A stretch of DNA of 6,009 bases from Cyanobacteria bacterium Co-bin13 (GTDB lineage: Bacteria; Cyanobacteriota; Cyanobacteriia; Phormidesmidales; Phormidesmidaceae): assembly GCA_014534385.1 (NCBI GenBank), contig JACVRP010000238.1, forward strand, positions 1 through 6,009. The letters run 5' to 3'. This document shows positions 1 through 5,380 of this stretch, in pieces. Every line of letters begins with the position of its first letter. Positions within the stretch are counted from its first letter, which is position 1. The position numbers were made by a program, and so were the translations under genes. Below the pieces are notes generated by a model. The model made no database searches. It was not told where the DNA came from and saw only the letters and a program-made list of their open reading frames with translations.

Positions 1-46
1 CCCAAGAAAAAGCTTATTCACTCCATCGTAGTTGTTAGTTGGGTTC

Positions 47-52
47 GGAGAG
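47..52 (+). promoter_or_regulatory. Putative ribosome binding site of full-length petH
   Basis: GGAGAG lies 13 bases before ATG 66. The spacing is longer than ideal, but it is the only purine-rich anti-SD match upstream. It would fall inside the coding region if the upstream TTG at 39 were used, so it favours ATG 66. Confidence 0.4.
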
Positions 53-65
53 TCACAAGTTAAAC

Positions 66-1289
66 ATGTACAATCCAAGCGTAAGTGGCGGTAACGCGAA
101 CTCTGTGGCGGGTAGCCGTCTCTTTGTATACGAGGTCCAGGGTCTACGGCAATCCGCAGAAACGGACCAGGCGAATTACCCCATTCGGCAGAGTGGTAGC
201 GTGTTTATTACGGTACCTTACGACCGTATGAACCAGGAAATGCAGCGAATCGCCCGACTAGGCGGAAAAATCGTGAGCATTCGCCCTGTCGAGAACGGAG
301 CAGCCTTGAGTACCCCGACTGCGGCACCAGCTGATGCACAAACCGCACCAGCAGGAGAGACCCCTAAGCCCATGACTCAAGCGAAACCCAAGGCGGAGAA
401 ATCTGTTCCCGTCAATCTCTATAAGCCCAAAGATCCTTTTGTCGGTAAAGTAGTCTCCAACGAGCCCCTAGTCCAAGAAGGCGGCATTGGTCTCGTTCAG
501 CATATTAAGTTTGACCTGTCCGGTGGCAACCTCCACTACCTGGAGGGCCAGAGTATCGGCATCATTCCAGCCGGCACCGATGCCGCTGGCAAGCCCCACA
601 AGCTGCGCCTGTACTCCATTGCTTCGACCCGTCACGGTGATGACATGGACGACAAGACCGTGTCGCTCTGTGTGCGTCAGCTGGAGTACAACCACCCCGA
701 AACTGGCGAGAAGGTCTATGGAGTCTGCTCCACCTACCTCTGTGGCATTCAGCCGGGAGATGAGGTGAAGATCACGGGCCCAGTGGGCAAGGAAATGCTG
801 CTGCCGGATGATCCTGAGGCCACTGTCATCATGCTGGCAACGGGTACGGGTATTGCGCCCTTCCGAGCTTTCCTCTGGCGCATGTTTAAAGCCGAGGAGA
901 AGAAAGCCAACCCTGACTACGAGTTCAAGGGATTGGCCTGGCTGGTCTTTGGTATTCCCGTGTCTCCCAACATCCTCTACAAAGAGGAGTTGGAAGAAAT
1001 GGCGGCTGAGTATACTGACAACTTCCGTTTGACCTACGCGATTAGCCGCGAGCAGCAAAATGCCAAGGGCGGTCGGATGTACATTCAAGACCGCGTGGCT
1101 GAGCATGCCGCTGAACTGTGGGAGCTGATGCAAAAGCCCAACACCCACACCTACATGTGCGGTCTGAAAGGCATGGAGGACGGCATCGACGAGGCGCTGT
1201 CGGCCGAGGCCGCCAAGCACGGCGTTGACTGGAACGACTTCCGCAAGCAGATGAAGCGGGACGAGCGCTGGCACGTTGAGACCTATTAA
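66..1289 (+). CDS. petH: Ferredoxin-NADP(+) reductase with phycobilisome-docking CpcD-like domain
   Basis: Transfers electrons from reduced ferredoxin (photosystem I side) to NADP+ through FAD, on the cytoplasmic face of thylakoids and phycobilisomes. The 407-residue product has three parts. Residues about 17-75 are a CpcD-like linker domain (RLFVYEV, GGKIVSI), which in known cyanobacterial FNRs docks the enzyme on phycobilisome rods. Residues about 76-113 are a Pro/Ala-rich hinge. The rest is the FNR core: FAD-binding RLYSIAS (181-187) and GVCSTYLC (219-226), NADP-binding ATGTGIAPFRAF (248-259), YMCG (373-376), and a C-terminal Tyr407. Length and sequence match the Synechocystis protein as I remember it. 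I chose ATG 66 because homologues begin MY-P and because GGAGAG lies upstream. A TTG at 39 would add nine residues not seen in the family. Met103 aligns with the known internal start of the short FNR isoform. Family assignment is very secure. Confidence 0.97.
   Translation: MYNPSVSGGNANSVAGSRLFVYEVQGLRQSAETDQANYPIRQSGSVFITVPYDRMNQEMQRIARLGGKIVSIRPVENGAALSTPTAAPADAQTAPAGETPKPMTQAKPKAEKSVPVNLYKPKDPFVGKVVSNEPLVQEGGIGLVQHIKFDLSGGNLHYLEGQSIGIIPAGTDAAGKPHKLRLYSIASTRHGDDMDDKTVSLCVRQLEYNHPETGEKVYGVCSTYLCGIQPGDEVKITGPVGKEMLLPDDPEATVIMLATGTGIAPFRAFLWRMFKAEEKKANPDYEFKGLAWLVFGIPVSPNILYKEELEEMAAEYTDNFRLTYAISREQQNAKGGRMYIQDRVAEHAAELWELMQKPNTHTYMCGLKGMEDGIDEALSAEAAKHGVDWNDFRKQMKRDERWHVETY
354..374 (+). promoter_or_regulatory. 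Internal ribosome binding site and ATG for the short FNR isoform
   Basis: A second GGAGAG (354-359) precedes the in-frame ATG at 372 (Met103) by 12 bases, nearly the same arrangement as at ATG 66. In Synechocystis a short FNR lacking the CpcD-like domain is made from an internal Met at the same place in the hinge. Starting here would give a 305-residue soluble FNR free of the phycobilisome-docking domain. The site itself is seen in the sequence; its use in this organism is inferred. Confidence 0.5.
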
Positions 1290-1308
1290 GGGTCTGCAAA
1301 AATAATCT

Positions 1309-1350
1309 AAAACAGGTAGAGACGCGATTAATCGCGTCTCTACCTGTTTT
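1309..1350. repeat. 42-bp perfect palindrome, likely dispersed repeat and bidirectional terminator
   Basis: Two 21-base arms (1309-1329 and 1330-1350) are exact reverse complements with no loop bases, centred on GATTAATC. The element starts AAAACAGG and ends CCTGTTTT, so on either strand a long hairpin ends in a short U-run, as in an intrinsic terminator. It sits 20 bases after the petH stop and 31 bases before the hom promoter, where petH transcription should end. The GTAGAGACG...CGTCTCTAC core resembles palindromic repeats that I recall as abundant in Nostoc-type genomes; that is from memory, not from a search. A hairpin with no free loop bases must open a few central pairs. Confidence 0.75.
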
Positions 1351-1380
1351 GGGGCAGCCTGCGAGCAACCCTAGTCCGGT

Positions 1381-1409
1381 TTGGGCTGATGGCAAGATCC
1401 GCCTACAAT
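1381..1409 (+). promoter_or_regulatory. Putative sigma70-type promoter of hom
   Basis: A -35-like TTGGGC (1381-1386) is separated by exactly 17 bases from TACAAT (1404-1409), a one-mismatch -10 box. Transcription would begin near 1416, about 30 bases before the TTG at 1446. The promoter overlaps the upstream ATG at 1389, so that ATG would lie outside the transcript. Confidence 0.5.
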
Positions 1410-1432
1410 TGGGGGGTAGAGCGCGCAGAGAT

Positions 1433-1439
1433 AGGAAGG
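1433..1439 (+). promoter_or_regulatory. Ribosome binding site that decides the hom start
   Basis: AGGAAGG lies six bases before TTG 1446, close to ideal Shine-Dalgarno sequence and spacing. The alternative ATG at 1389 has no purine-rich site before it. Confidence 0.65.
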
Positions 1440-1445
1440 GTAGCT

Positions 1446-2768
1446 TTGGCGGTTAGGATTGGCCTATTGGGATTGGGAACGGTGGGGACAGGCACAGCTC
1501 AGATCTTGCTTGATCCGACTGAGCGGCATCCGCTGATCGGTGAGATTGAGATTGTGCGAGTGGGGGTGCGCTCTCTAGACAAGCCCCGCCAGGTTGAGTT
1601 TCCCGCCGAGCGGCTGACGACTGACCTGGAGTCGATTGTGACTGACCCCGAGGTCGATGTTGTCGTTGAAGTCATGGGTGGATTAGAGCCTGCCCGCTCT
1701 TTGATTCTGAAGGCGATTGACCACGGAAAGCATGTGGTTACGGCCAACAAGGCCGTGATTTCTCGCTTTGGGGATGAGATTTTCACGGCGGCAAATGAGG
1801 CCGGAGTGTATGTCATGCTGGAGGCGTCGGTGGGCGGCGGCATTCCGGTGATTCAGCCGCTGAAGCAGGCGCTGGGAGTGAACCGCATCCATGCGGTGAC
1901 CGGCATTGTTAACGGCACAACGAACTACATCTTGACGCGGATGCAGCGGGAGGGGGGCGACTTTGAGCCGATCCTGGCCGATGCTCAGCGCCTGGGCTAT
2001 GCCGAGGCCGATCCTAGTGCCGACGTAGATGGCCTGGATGCGGCAGATAAGATTGCTATTTTGGCTTCGCTGGCCTTTGGCGGTCGCATTAAGCTGTCTG
2101 AGGTGTATGCAGAGGGAATTCGCAGCGTGACTGCGGCCGATATTGCCTACGCGAATCGGCTGGGCTTTGTGATTAAGCTGCTTGCGATCGCACGCCGCGA
2201 CACCTGCCTGATTTCCCAAGAACACGTAGAGCAGCTACAGATTCGGGTGCATCCGACCCTGGTACCCGAAAACCATCCTTTAGCCAGCGTTAACGACGTC
2301 TACAACGCCATTTTGGTGGAGGGCGACCCCATTGGACAGGTCATGTTCTTTGGGCCGGGAGCGGGATCTGGCCCAACAGCTAGCGCCGTGGTCTCTGACC
2401 TGATCAACCTGGCGGCCAGCCTCAAGTCTCAAAGCGGTCCGCTGGCCGGGACCAAAGCCGCAAATCCCCTGCTGGCCTGTTCGCACCAGCACTACTGCAA
2501 AGTCAGCCCGATGGCCGACATTGTCAGCCGCTTCTACGTGCGGCTACTGGCTAAGGACGAGCCGGGGGTGATTGGCAAGCTGGGCACCTGCTTTGGCAAC
2601 CACGAGGTCAGCCTGGAATCGGTTGTGCAGATCGGTAAGCGGGACAACTGCTCAGAAATCGTGATTGTCAGCCATGAGGTGAAGGAAGCCAACTTCCAGA
2701 CGGCGCTGGATGAGCTGCGCGGCACGACCGCCATTCACAGCATCGCTAGCGTTTTGCGGGTGCTGTAG
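1446..2768 (+). CDS. hom: Homoserine dehydrogenase with C-terminal ACT domain
   Basis: Reduces aspartate semialdehyde to homoserine with NAD(P)H in the cytosol, the branch step towards threonine and methionine. From TTG 1446 the product has 440 residues. The Rossmann motif GLGTVG is at 9-14 and TANK at 99-102. The family signature around GYAEADPSADVDG (184-196) contains Glu187, Asp193, Asp198 and Lys202, which line up by constant offset with Glu208, Asp214, Asp219 and Lys223 of the yeast enzyme. Residues about 361-440 (RFYVRLLAKDEPGVIG) form an ACT domain, which usually mediates threonine feedback. I prefer the TTG start because of its strong ribosome binding site, the upstream promoter, and homologues that begin within a few residues of the Rossmann strand. 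ATG 1389 would add 19 residues with no family match. One HIP1 site lies at 2184-2191. Function is secure; the start is likely. Confidence 0.95.
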   Translation: MAVRIGLLGLGTVGTGTAQILLDPTERHPLIGEIEIVRVGVRSLDKPRQVEFPAERLTTDLESIVTDPEVDVVVEVMGGLEPARSLILKAIDHGKHVVTANKAVISRFGDEIFTAANEAGVYVMLEASVGGGIPVIQPLKQALGVNRIHAVTGIVNGTTNYILTRMQREGGDFEPILADAQRLGYAEADPSADVDGLDAADKIAILASLAFGGRIKLSEVYAEGIRSVTAADIAYANRLGFVIKLLAIARRDTCLISQEHVEQLQIRVHPTLVPENHPLASVNDVYNAILVEGDPIGQVMFFGPGAGSGPTASAVVSDLINLAASLKSQSGPLAGTKAANPLLACSHQHYCKVSPMADIVSRFYVRLLAKDEPGVIGKLGTCFGNHEVSLESVVQIGKRDNCSEIVIVSHEVKEANFQTALDELRGTTAIHSIASVLRVL

Positions 2769-2800
2769 CGTGGCAGGTTGCTTGAGAGGCGGCATGGTTT

Positions 2801-2870
2801 GGATCCCCCCTGCCCCCCTTAAGAAGGGGGGTGAATCGGGAAAGTTTTCCAGGGAGAAACTTGGGGGATC
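2801..2870. repeat. Intergenic structured repeat with cloverleaf-like folding
   Basis: The ends are inverted repeats, GATCCCCC (2802-2809) against GGGGGATC (2863-2870). Inside are two further hairpins: CCCCCCTT/AAGGGGGG (2813-2820 with 2824-2831, three-base loop) and AAGTTT/AAACTT (2842-2847 with 2857-2862). Together they can form a three-way junction. It resembles the C-run/G-run intergenic repeats known from many cyanobacteria. It lies 32 bases after the hom stop and could act as an mRNA 3' barrier, but no U-run follows, so it is not a clear terminator. Confidence 0.75.
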
Positions 2871-2914
2871 TGGCATCAAGGCACTTCTACCTCTATGGAC
2901 GCGCAGCGCGGTAA

Positions 2915-2945
2915 GGATCCTCCCTGCCCCCCTTGAGAAGGGGGG
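2915..2945. repeat. Partial second copy of the intergenic repeat
   Basis: The 31 bases match 2801-2831 at 29 positions; the differences are 2807/2921 (C/T) and 2821/2935 (A/G). The CCCCCCTT...AAGGGGGG hairpin is kept, with loop GAG instead of AAG. The second hairpin and the closing GGGGGATC end are absent, so this is a left half only. The 44 bases between the copies (2871-2914) show no gene or promoter that I can support. Confidence 0.75.
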
Positions 2946-2965
2946 AAAGACGGCTGGGCTAGGAC

Positions 2966-3895
2966 ATGCATCTGGGTTCTGATCATCCTGCTCAGAAGCA
3001 TGGAGTTGCTGGCCAACTATTGTGGCAGTGGTGGCAGCAGGCGCGGCAACAGGCGCAGGATGCGGCCATAGATCCCATTGAAGTAGATTGGCTGCTCAAG
3101 GCCATCAGCGATGTGGATAGTCTTGAGCTGCGGCTAGGGACGTTCAAGCAGCGTGCTGTAAATTTGGGTGTTTTGTCCCTAGAGGAACTGACTGAGTTAT
3201 GGCAGCAGCGGGTTGAGCAGCGGGTGCCGGTGCAGTACTTAGTCGGTTCAGCGAGTTGGCGCGATTTGACGCTGAAGGTGTCTCCGGCGGTGCTGATTCC
3301 CCGGCCTGAGACGGAGCTGATAATCGATCTGGCGCTCGAGGCAGTCCAGCACAGCCCTAGAGCAGAACAGCTGCAGCAGGGCATTTGGGTAGATATGGGA
3401 ACAGGGAGCGGTGCGATCGCACTGGGCCTAGCCAAAGCTTTTCCAAAAGCACAGATCTACTCTGTCGATATCAGTGGGGACGCGCTTGCGATCGCCCGTG
3501 AGAACGCTCACTGGAACGGTCTAGAGCAGCGCATTACCTTCTGCCAGGGAGCCTGGTTTGCCCCCTTAGCCGGGGTCAAGGGTCAAGTGGCTGCGCTGGT
3601 CTCTAACCCGCCCTACATTCCAACGGCAACCGTTCAAGGGCTAGAGCCCGAGGTCGTGAACCATGAGCCGACACTGGCGCTAGATGGCGGATTAGATGGC
3701 CTGGATGCAATCCGGGAACTTGCCGCAGCGGCACCGGACTATCTTTGTTCAGGCGGGCTCTGGGTGGCTGAGATGATGGCAGGCCAAGCCCCTGCTGTCA
3801 GGGCATTACTGGAGCAGCAGGGGGCCTACACAGGGGTCCAGATTCATGCTGACCTGGCCGGGATCGAACGGTTTGCCTTAGCGTTTCGGGTTTAG
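2966..3895 (+). CDS. prmC: Peptide chain release factor N5-glutamine methyltransferase
   Basis: Methylates the glutamine of the GGQ motif in release factors RF1 and RF2 using SAM, in the cytosol, which helps efficient termination. The 309-residue product has an N-terminal helical substrate-recognition domain (about 15-95, with WLLKAISD and VPVQYLVG), then IPRPETE (111-117), SAM motif I VDMGTGSGAIAL (142-153), the acidic residue in SVDIS (166-170), and the catalytic NPPY (214-217). Length is normal for cyanobacterial PrmC. The ATG cannot be extended upstream because an in-frame TAG lies at 2960-2962. No well-spaced ribosome binding site is seen: AGGA at 2961-2964 is only one base away. It may be read through from hom, 197 bases upstream, across the repeats. 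Two HIP1 sites lie inside (3413-3420, 3488-3495). The stop interlocks with the convergent gene. Confidence 0.95.
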   Translation: MHLGSDHPAQKHGVAGQLLWQWWQQARQQAQDAAIDPIEVDWLLKAISDVDSLELRLGTFKQRAVNLGVLSLEELTELWQQRVEQRVPVQYLVGSASWRDLTLKVSPAVLIPRPETELIIDLALEAVQHSPRAEQLQQGIWVDMGTGSGAIALGLAKAFPKAQIYSVDISGDALAIARENAHWNGLEQRITFCQGAWFAPLAGVKGQVAALVSNPPYIPTATVQGLEPEVVNHEPTLALDGGLDGLDAIRELAAAAPDYLCSGGLWVAEMMAGQAPAVRALLEQQGAYTGVQIHADLAGIERFALAFRV

Positions 3896-4560
3896 CGGGC
3901 GGCTAACCGCTCCAGAGAAATACGAGCCGCTTCGGAGACTTGGAAATGGGCGTCTTTTTCTAGATAGCGCAGGGCTGATTCGCTCTTGGCCGAGGGCAGA
4001 TGGCCGAGGGCTTCGGCCAGACGTTGGCGCACCAGCCAGTCGCCGGACTGGGCAAACTCCAGAATATTGTCGAGGGCTTCTAGGTCGCCGATTTCGCCGA
4101 TGGCTGCGATCGCAGCCTGCTGCATCACCACTTCTTCAGACTTGAGCGCCTGCACCAGCACATCGTGAGCGCGGGGGTCTTTGAGGTTGCCCAGGGAAAC
4201 GGCGGCACTGAAGCGCACCAGCCAGTCGGTATCTTCGTAGAAGGCCCGGACCAGGGTTTCAAAGGCTCTGGGATCTTCTAGGTAGCCCAGTGCGCCTGCG
4301 GCATCAGCCCGAATGCCGTAGTCAGGGTCAGATTTGACCAGCTTGATCAAAATGTCAAAGGACTCGGCATCGGGCTTGAGCCCCATCGCAAATACGGCCA
4401 TCGAGCGGATCTGCAGGTTTTTGTCGTGGATGACCTGCCTGATTAACGGTGCCGCCTGCTCTGCCGGAACGTTTTTGAGGGAAGCCAGAGCCAGCATCCG
4501 ATCTTTTGAATCTTCGCTCTGAAGCTGAACGGCAATGGATTCCAGATTGACTTGGCTCAT
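3892..4560 (-). CDS. HEAT-repeat protein, phycobilin lyase/NblB-like
   Basis: The 222-residue product is made almost entirely of HEAT-type helical repeats, about seven, with repeat starts near residues 17, 48, 80, 112, 143, 174 and 205 (31-32 residue spacing). The repeat signature is D-x-x-V/I-R-x-x-A-A-x-x-L-G-x-L-x-D-P-R-A, clearest at 80-99 and 112-131. No signal peptide or membrane segment is visible, so it is probably cytosolic. Repeats of this kind occur in CpcE/CpcF bilin lyases and in NblB, which acts in phycobilisome degradation. They also occur in scaffold proteins, so the exact role is not settled and I give no symbol. The start is well supported: AGGA (plus-strand 4566-4569) lies five bases before ATG, and a promoter lies further up. 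Its TAA overlaps the prmC TAG. A HIP1 site is at 4106-4113. Confidence 0.88.
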   Translation of the reverse strand: MSQVNLESIAVQLQSEDSKDRMLALASLKNVPAEQAAPLIRQVIHDKNLQIRSMAVFAMGLKPDAESFDILIKLVKSDPDYGIRADAAGALGYLEDPRAFETLVRAFYEDTDWLVRFSAAVSLGNLKDPRAHDVLVQALKSEEVVMQQAAIAAIGEIGDLEALDNILEFAQSGDWLVRQRLAEALGHLPSAKSESALRYLEKDAHFQVSEAARISLERLAAR

Positions 4561-4584
4561 GGGATTCCTGAGAAATAGTTACAA

Positions 4585-4597
4585 AGGTTTACAACCT
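4585..4597 (-). promoter_or_regulatory. Small inverted repeat in the leader of the HEAT-repeat gene
   Basis: AGGTT and AACCT arms (4585-4589, 4593-4597) flank a three-base loop, right at the predicted transcript start. The same stretch holds near-direct repeats GTTACAA and GTTTACAA (plus strand). It could be a small operator or a leader hairpin, but it is short enough to be chance. Confidence 0.25.
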
Positions 4598-4603
4598 GAC
4601 CTC

Positions 4604-4631
4604 ATTATAGGGAGGTTTTGAGAGAGGCCAA
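4604..4631 (-). promoter_or_regulatory. Putative sigma70-type promoter of the HEAT-repeat gene
   Basis: On the minus strand a perfect TATAAT (4609-4604) is preceded, with a 16-base spacer, by TTGGCC (4631-4626), which matches TTGACA at four of six positions. The transcript would start near 4597 and carry a leader of about 37 bases. This suggests the gene is transcribed separately from the methyltransferase gene 128 bases upstream. The rest of the gap (4632-4688) shows no convincing terminator. Confidence 0.55.
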
Positions 4632-4688
4632 ATACGGCTTCCCCCCTACAGGTATCAGGAAATCTCCCCAGCAACGCTCTAGGGCGGG

Positions 4689-5321
4689 TTAAACCCCTGT
4701 TTTGAGATGAAGATGGCCGACGTGTTCTTCGCCCCGGCGAGCTTCAACCGAATTGGTTACGGGCCTCAGGCTCATGACCGTAAAGCGAGGCTCAAAGAGC
4801 TGCTGGATTTGCTCTGGGGTTGAGCCAAAGGGCGGCCCACCCGGGCGGCCGTGGGTGAAAAAGATGGCTAGCAGCTCTCCGCCGGGCTTGAGCAGTTCTG
4901 TAACCAGATCAAGGTAGGCCGGTCGTAGCGACGGATCGATGGCGCAAAAGCAGGTGTGCTCAATCACATAGTCGAACTGGCCTGCAAACTCGGGCACCAG
5001 GTCAAAAATGTCTCGCTGGAGAAACTGGATCGATAGGCCCCGGTCAGCTGCGATCTGGGATGCATCTGCGATCGCAGACGGCGCAAAATCGACCGCTGTC
5101 ACCTCAAAGCCTTGCTCAGCAAACAGCATGGCCTCATAGCCCCGGCCACTGCCCAAAACAATGGCTTTGCCCGGTGGGGGTGCGTTTGTAGACTTAAGCC
5201 AGCTCACAAAAGGGGGAGCGGGCTGGCCCAGATCCCAGCGGGTGCGGCCCTCCTGGTAGTGCTGCTCCCAGAAGTTGACGTTAAGCGGCGGCTGTTCTCC
5301 AGTTTCGGCAGGAGTCTGCAT
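4689..5321 (-). CDS. TPMT-family class I SAM-dependent methyltransferase
   Basis: A 210-residue cytosolic enzyme of the thiopurine S-methyltransferase (TPMT) type. The N-terminal FWEQHYQEGRTRWDLG (17-32) is the typical Trp-Asp opening of this family. SAM motif I is VLGSGRGYE (55-63), the ribose-binding acidic residue is Asp78 in VTAVDFA, motif II/III includes FDYVIEHTCFCAID (116-129), and KPGGELLAIFF (145-155) is the usual strand after motif III. Relatives methylate thiols, halides, thiocyanate or thiopurines, often as detoxification or volatile release. The sequence alone does not choose the substrate. There is no other Met near the N-terminus and no clear ribosome binding site before the ATG. 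A HIP1 site lies at 5068-5075. It is divergent from the S66 peptidase gene with 44 bases between starts. No partner gene nearby hints at the substrate. Confidence 0.88.
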   Translation of the reverse strand: MQTPAETGEQPPLNVNFWEQHYQEGRTRWDLGQPAPPFVSWLKSTNAPPPGKAIVLGSGRGYEAMLFAEQGFEVTAVDFAPSAIADASQIAADRGLSIQFLQRDIFDLVPEFAGQFDYVIEHTCFCAIDPSLRPAYLDLVTELLKPGGELLAIFFTHGRPGGPPFGSTPEQIQQLFEPRFTVMSLRPVTNSVEARRGEEHVGHLHLKTGV

Positions 5322-5351
5322 AGTATGCTCGGATGGTTTGGGCTTGCTTTA

Positions 5352-5380
5352 ATTGTGCTGAGCTTATGCGGCGTCGTCAA
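5352..5380 (-). promoter_or_regulatory. Putative promoter of the TPMT-family gene
   Basis: On the minus strand TTGACG (5380-5375), one mismatch from the -35 consensus, is followed after exactly 17 bases by CACAAT (5357-5352), which keeps the key A and final T of the -10 box. Transcription would start near 5345, about 24 bases before the ATG. It overlaps the first codons of the divergent peptidase gene. Confidence 0.35.

Noticed and set aside
39..65. TTG-initiated nine-residue extension of PetH
   Set aside because: Homologues start at the MY-P position, and the only SD-like sequence lies inside the extension.
468..1274. Long open frame antisense to petH (268 codons)
   Set aside because: It mirrors the codon pattern of petH, shows no recognisable domain, and the plus-strand gene is unmistakable.
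1279..1295. Inverted repeat AGACC/GGTCT around the petH stop codon
   Set aside because: The stem is only five pairs with a seven-base loop and no following U-run. The 42-bp palindrome just downstream is a far better terminator candidate.
1683..2225. Open frame antisense to hom (180 codons)
   Set aside because: It lies wholly inside a conserved enzyme gene, has no family resemblance and no ribosome binding evidence.
2801..2945. The two C/G-run repeats as a CRISPR-like array
   Set aside because: There are only two unequal copies, with internal palindromes and one 83-base interval. There is no regular spacing and no cas gene.
2710..2982. Plus-strand open frame spanning the hom end and the repeats (90 codons)
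   Set aside because: It reads out of frame through hom and then through the C/G-run repeats, giving low-complexity Pro/Gly-rich protein. It is a shadow, not a gene.
4686..4696. GGGTT/AACCC inverted repeat at the methyltransferase stop
   Set aside because: It has a five-pair stem with a one-base gap and no U-run, so it is not supportable as a terminator.
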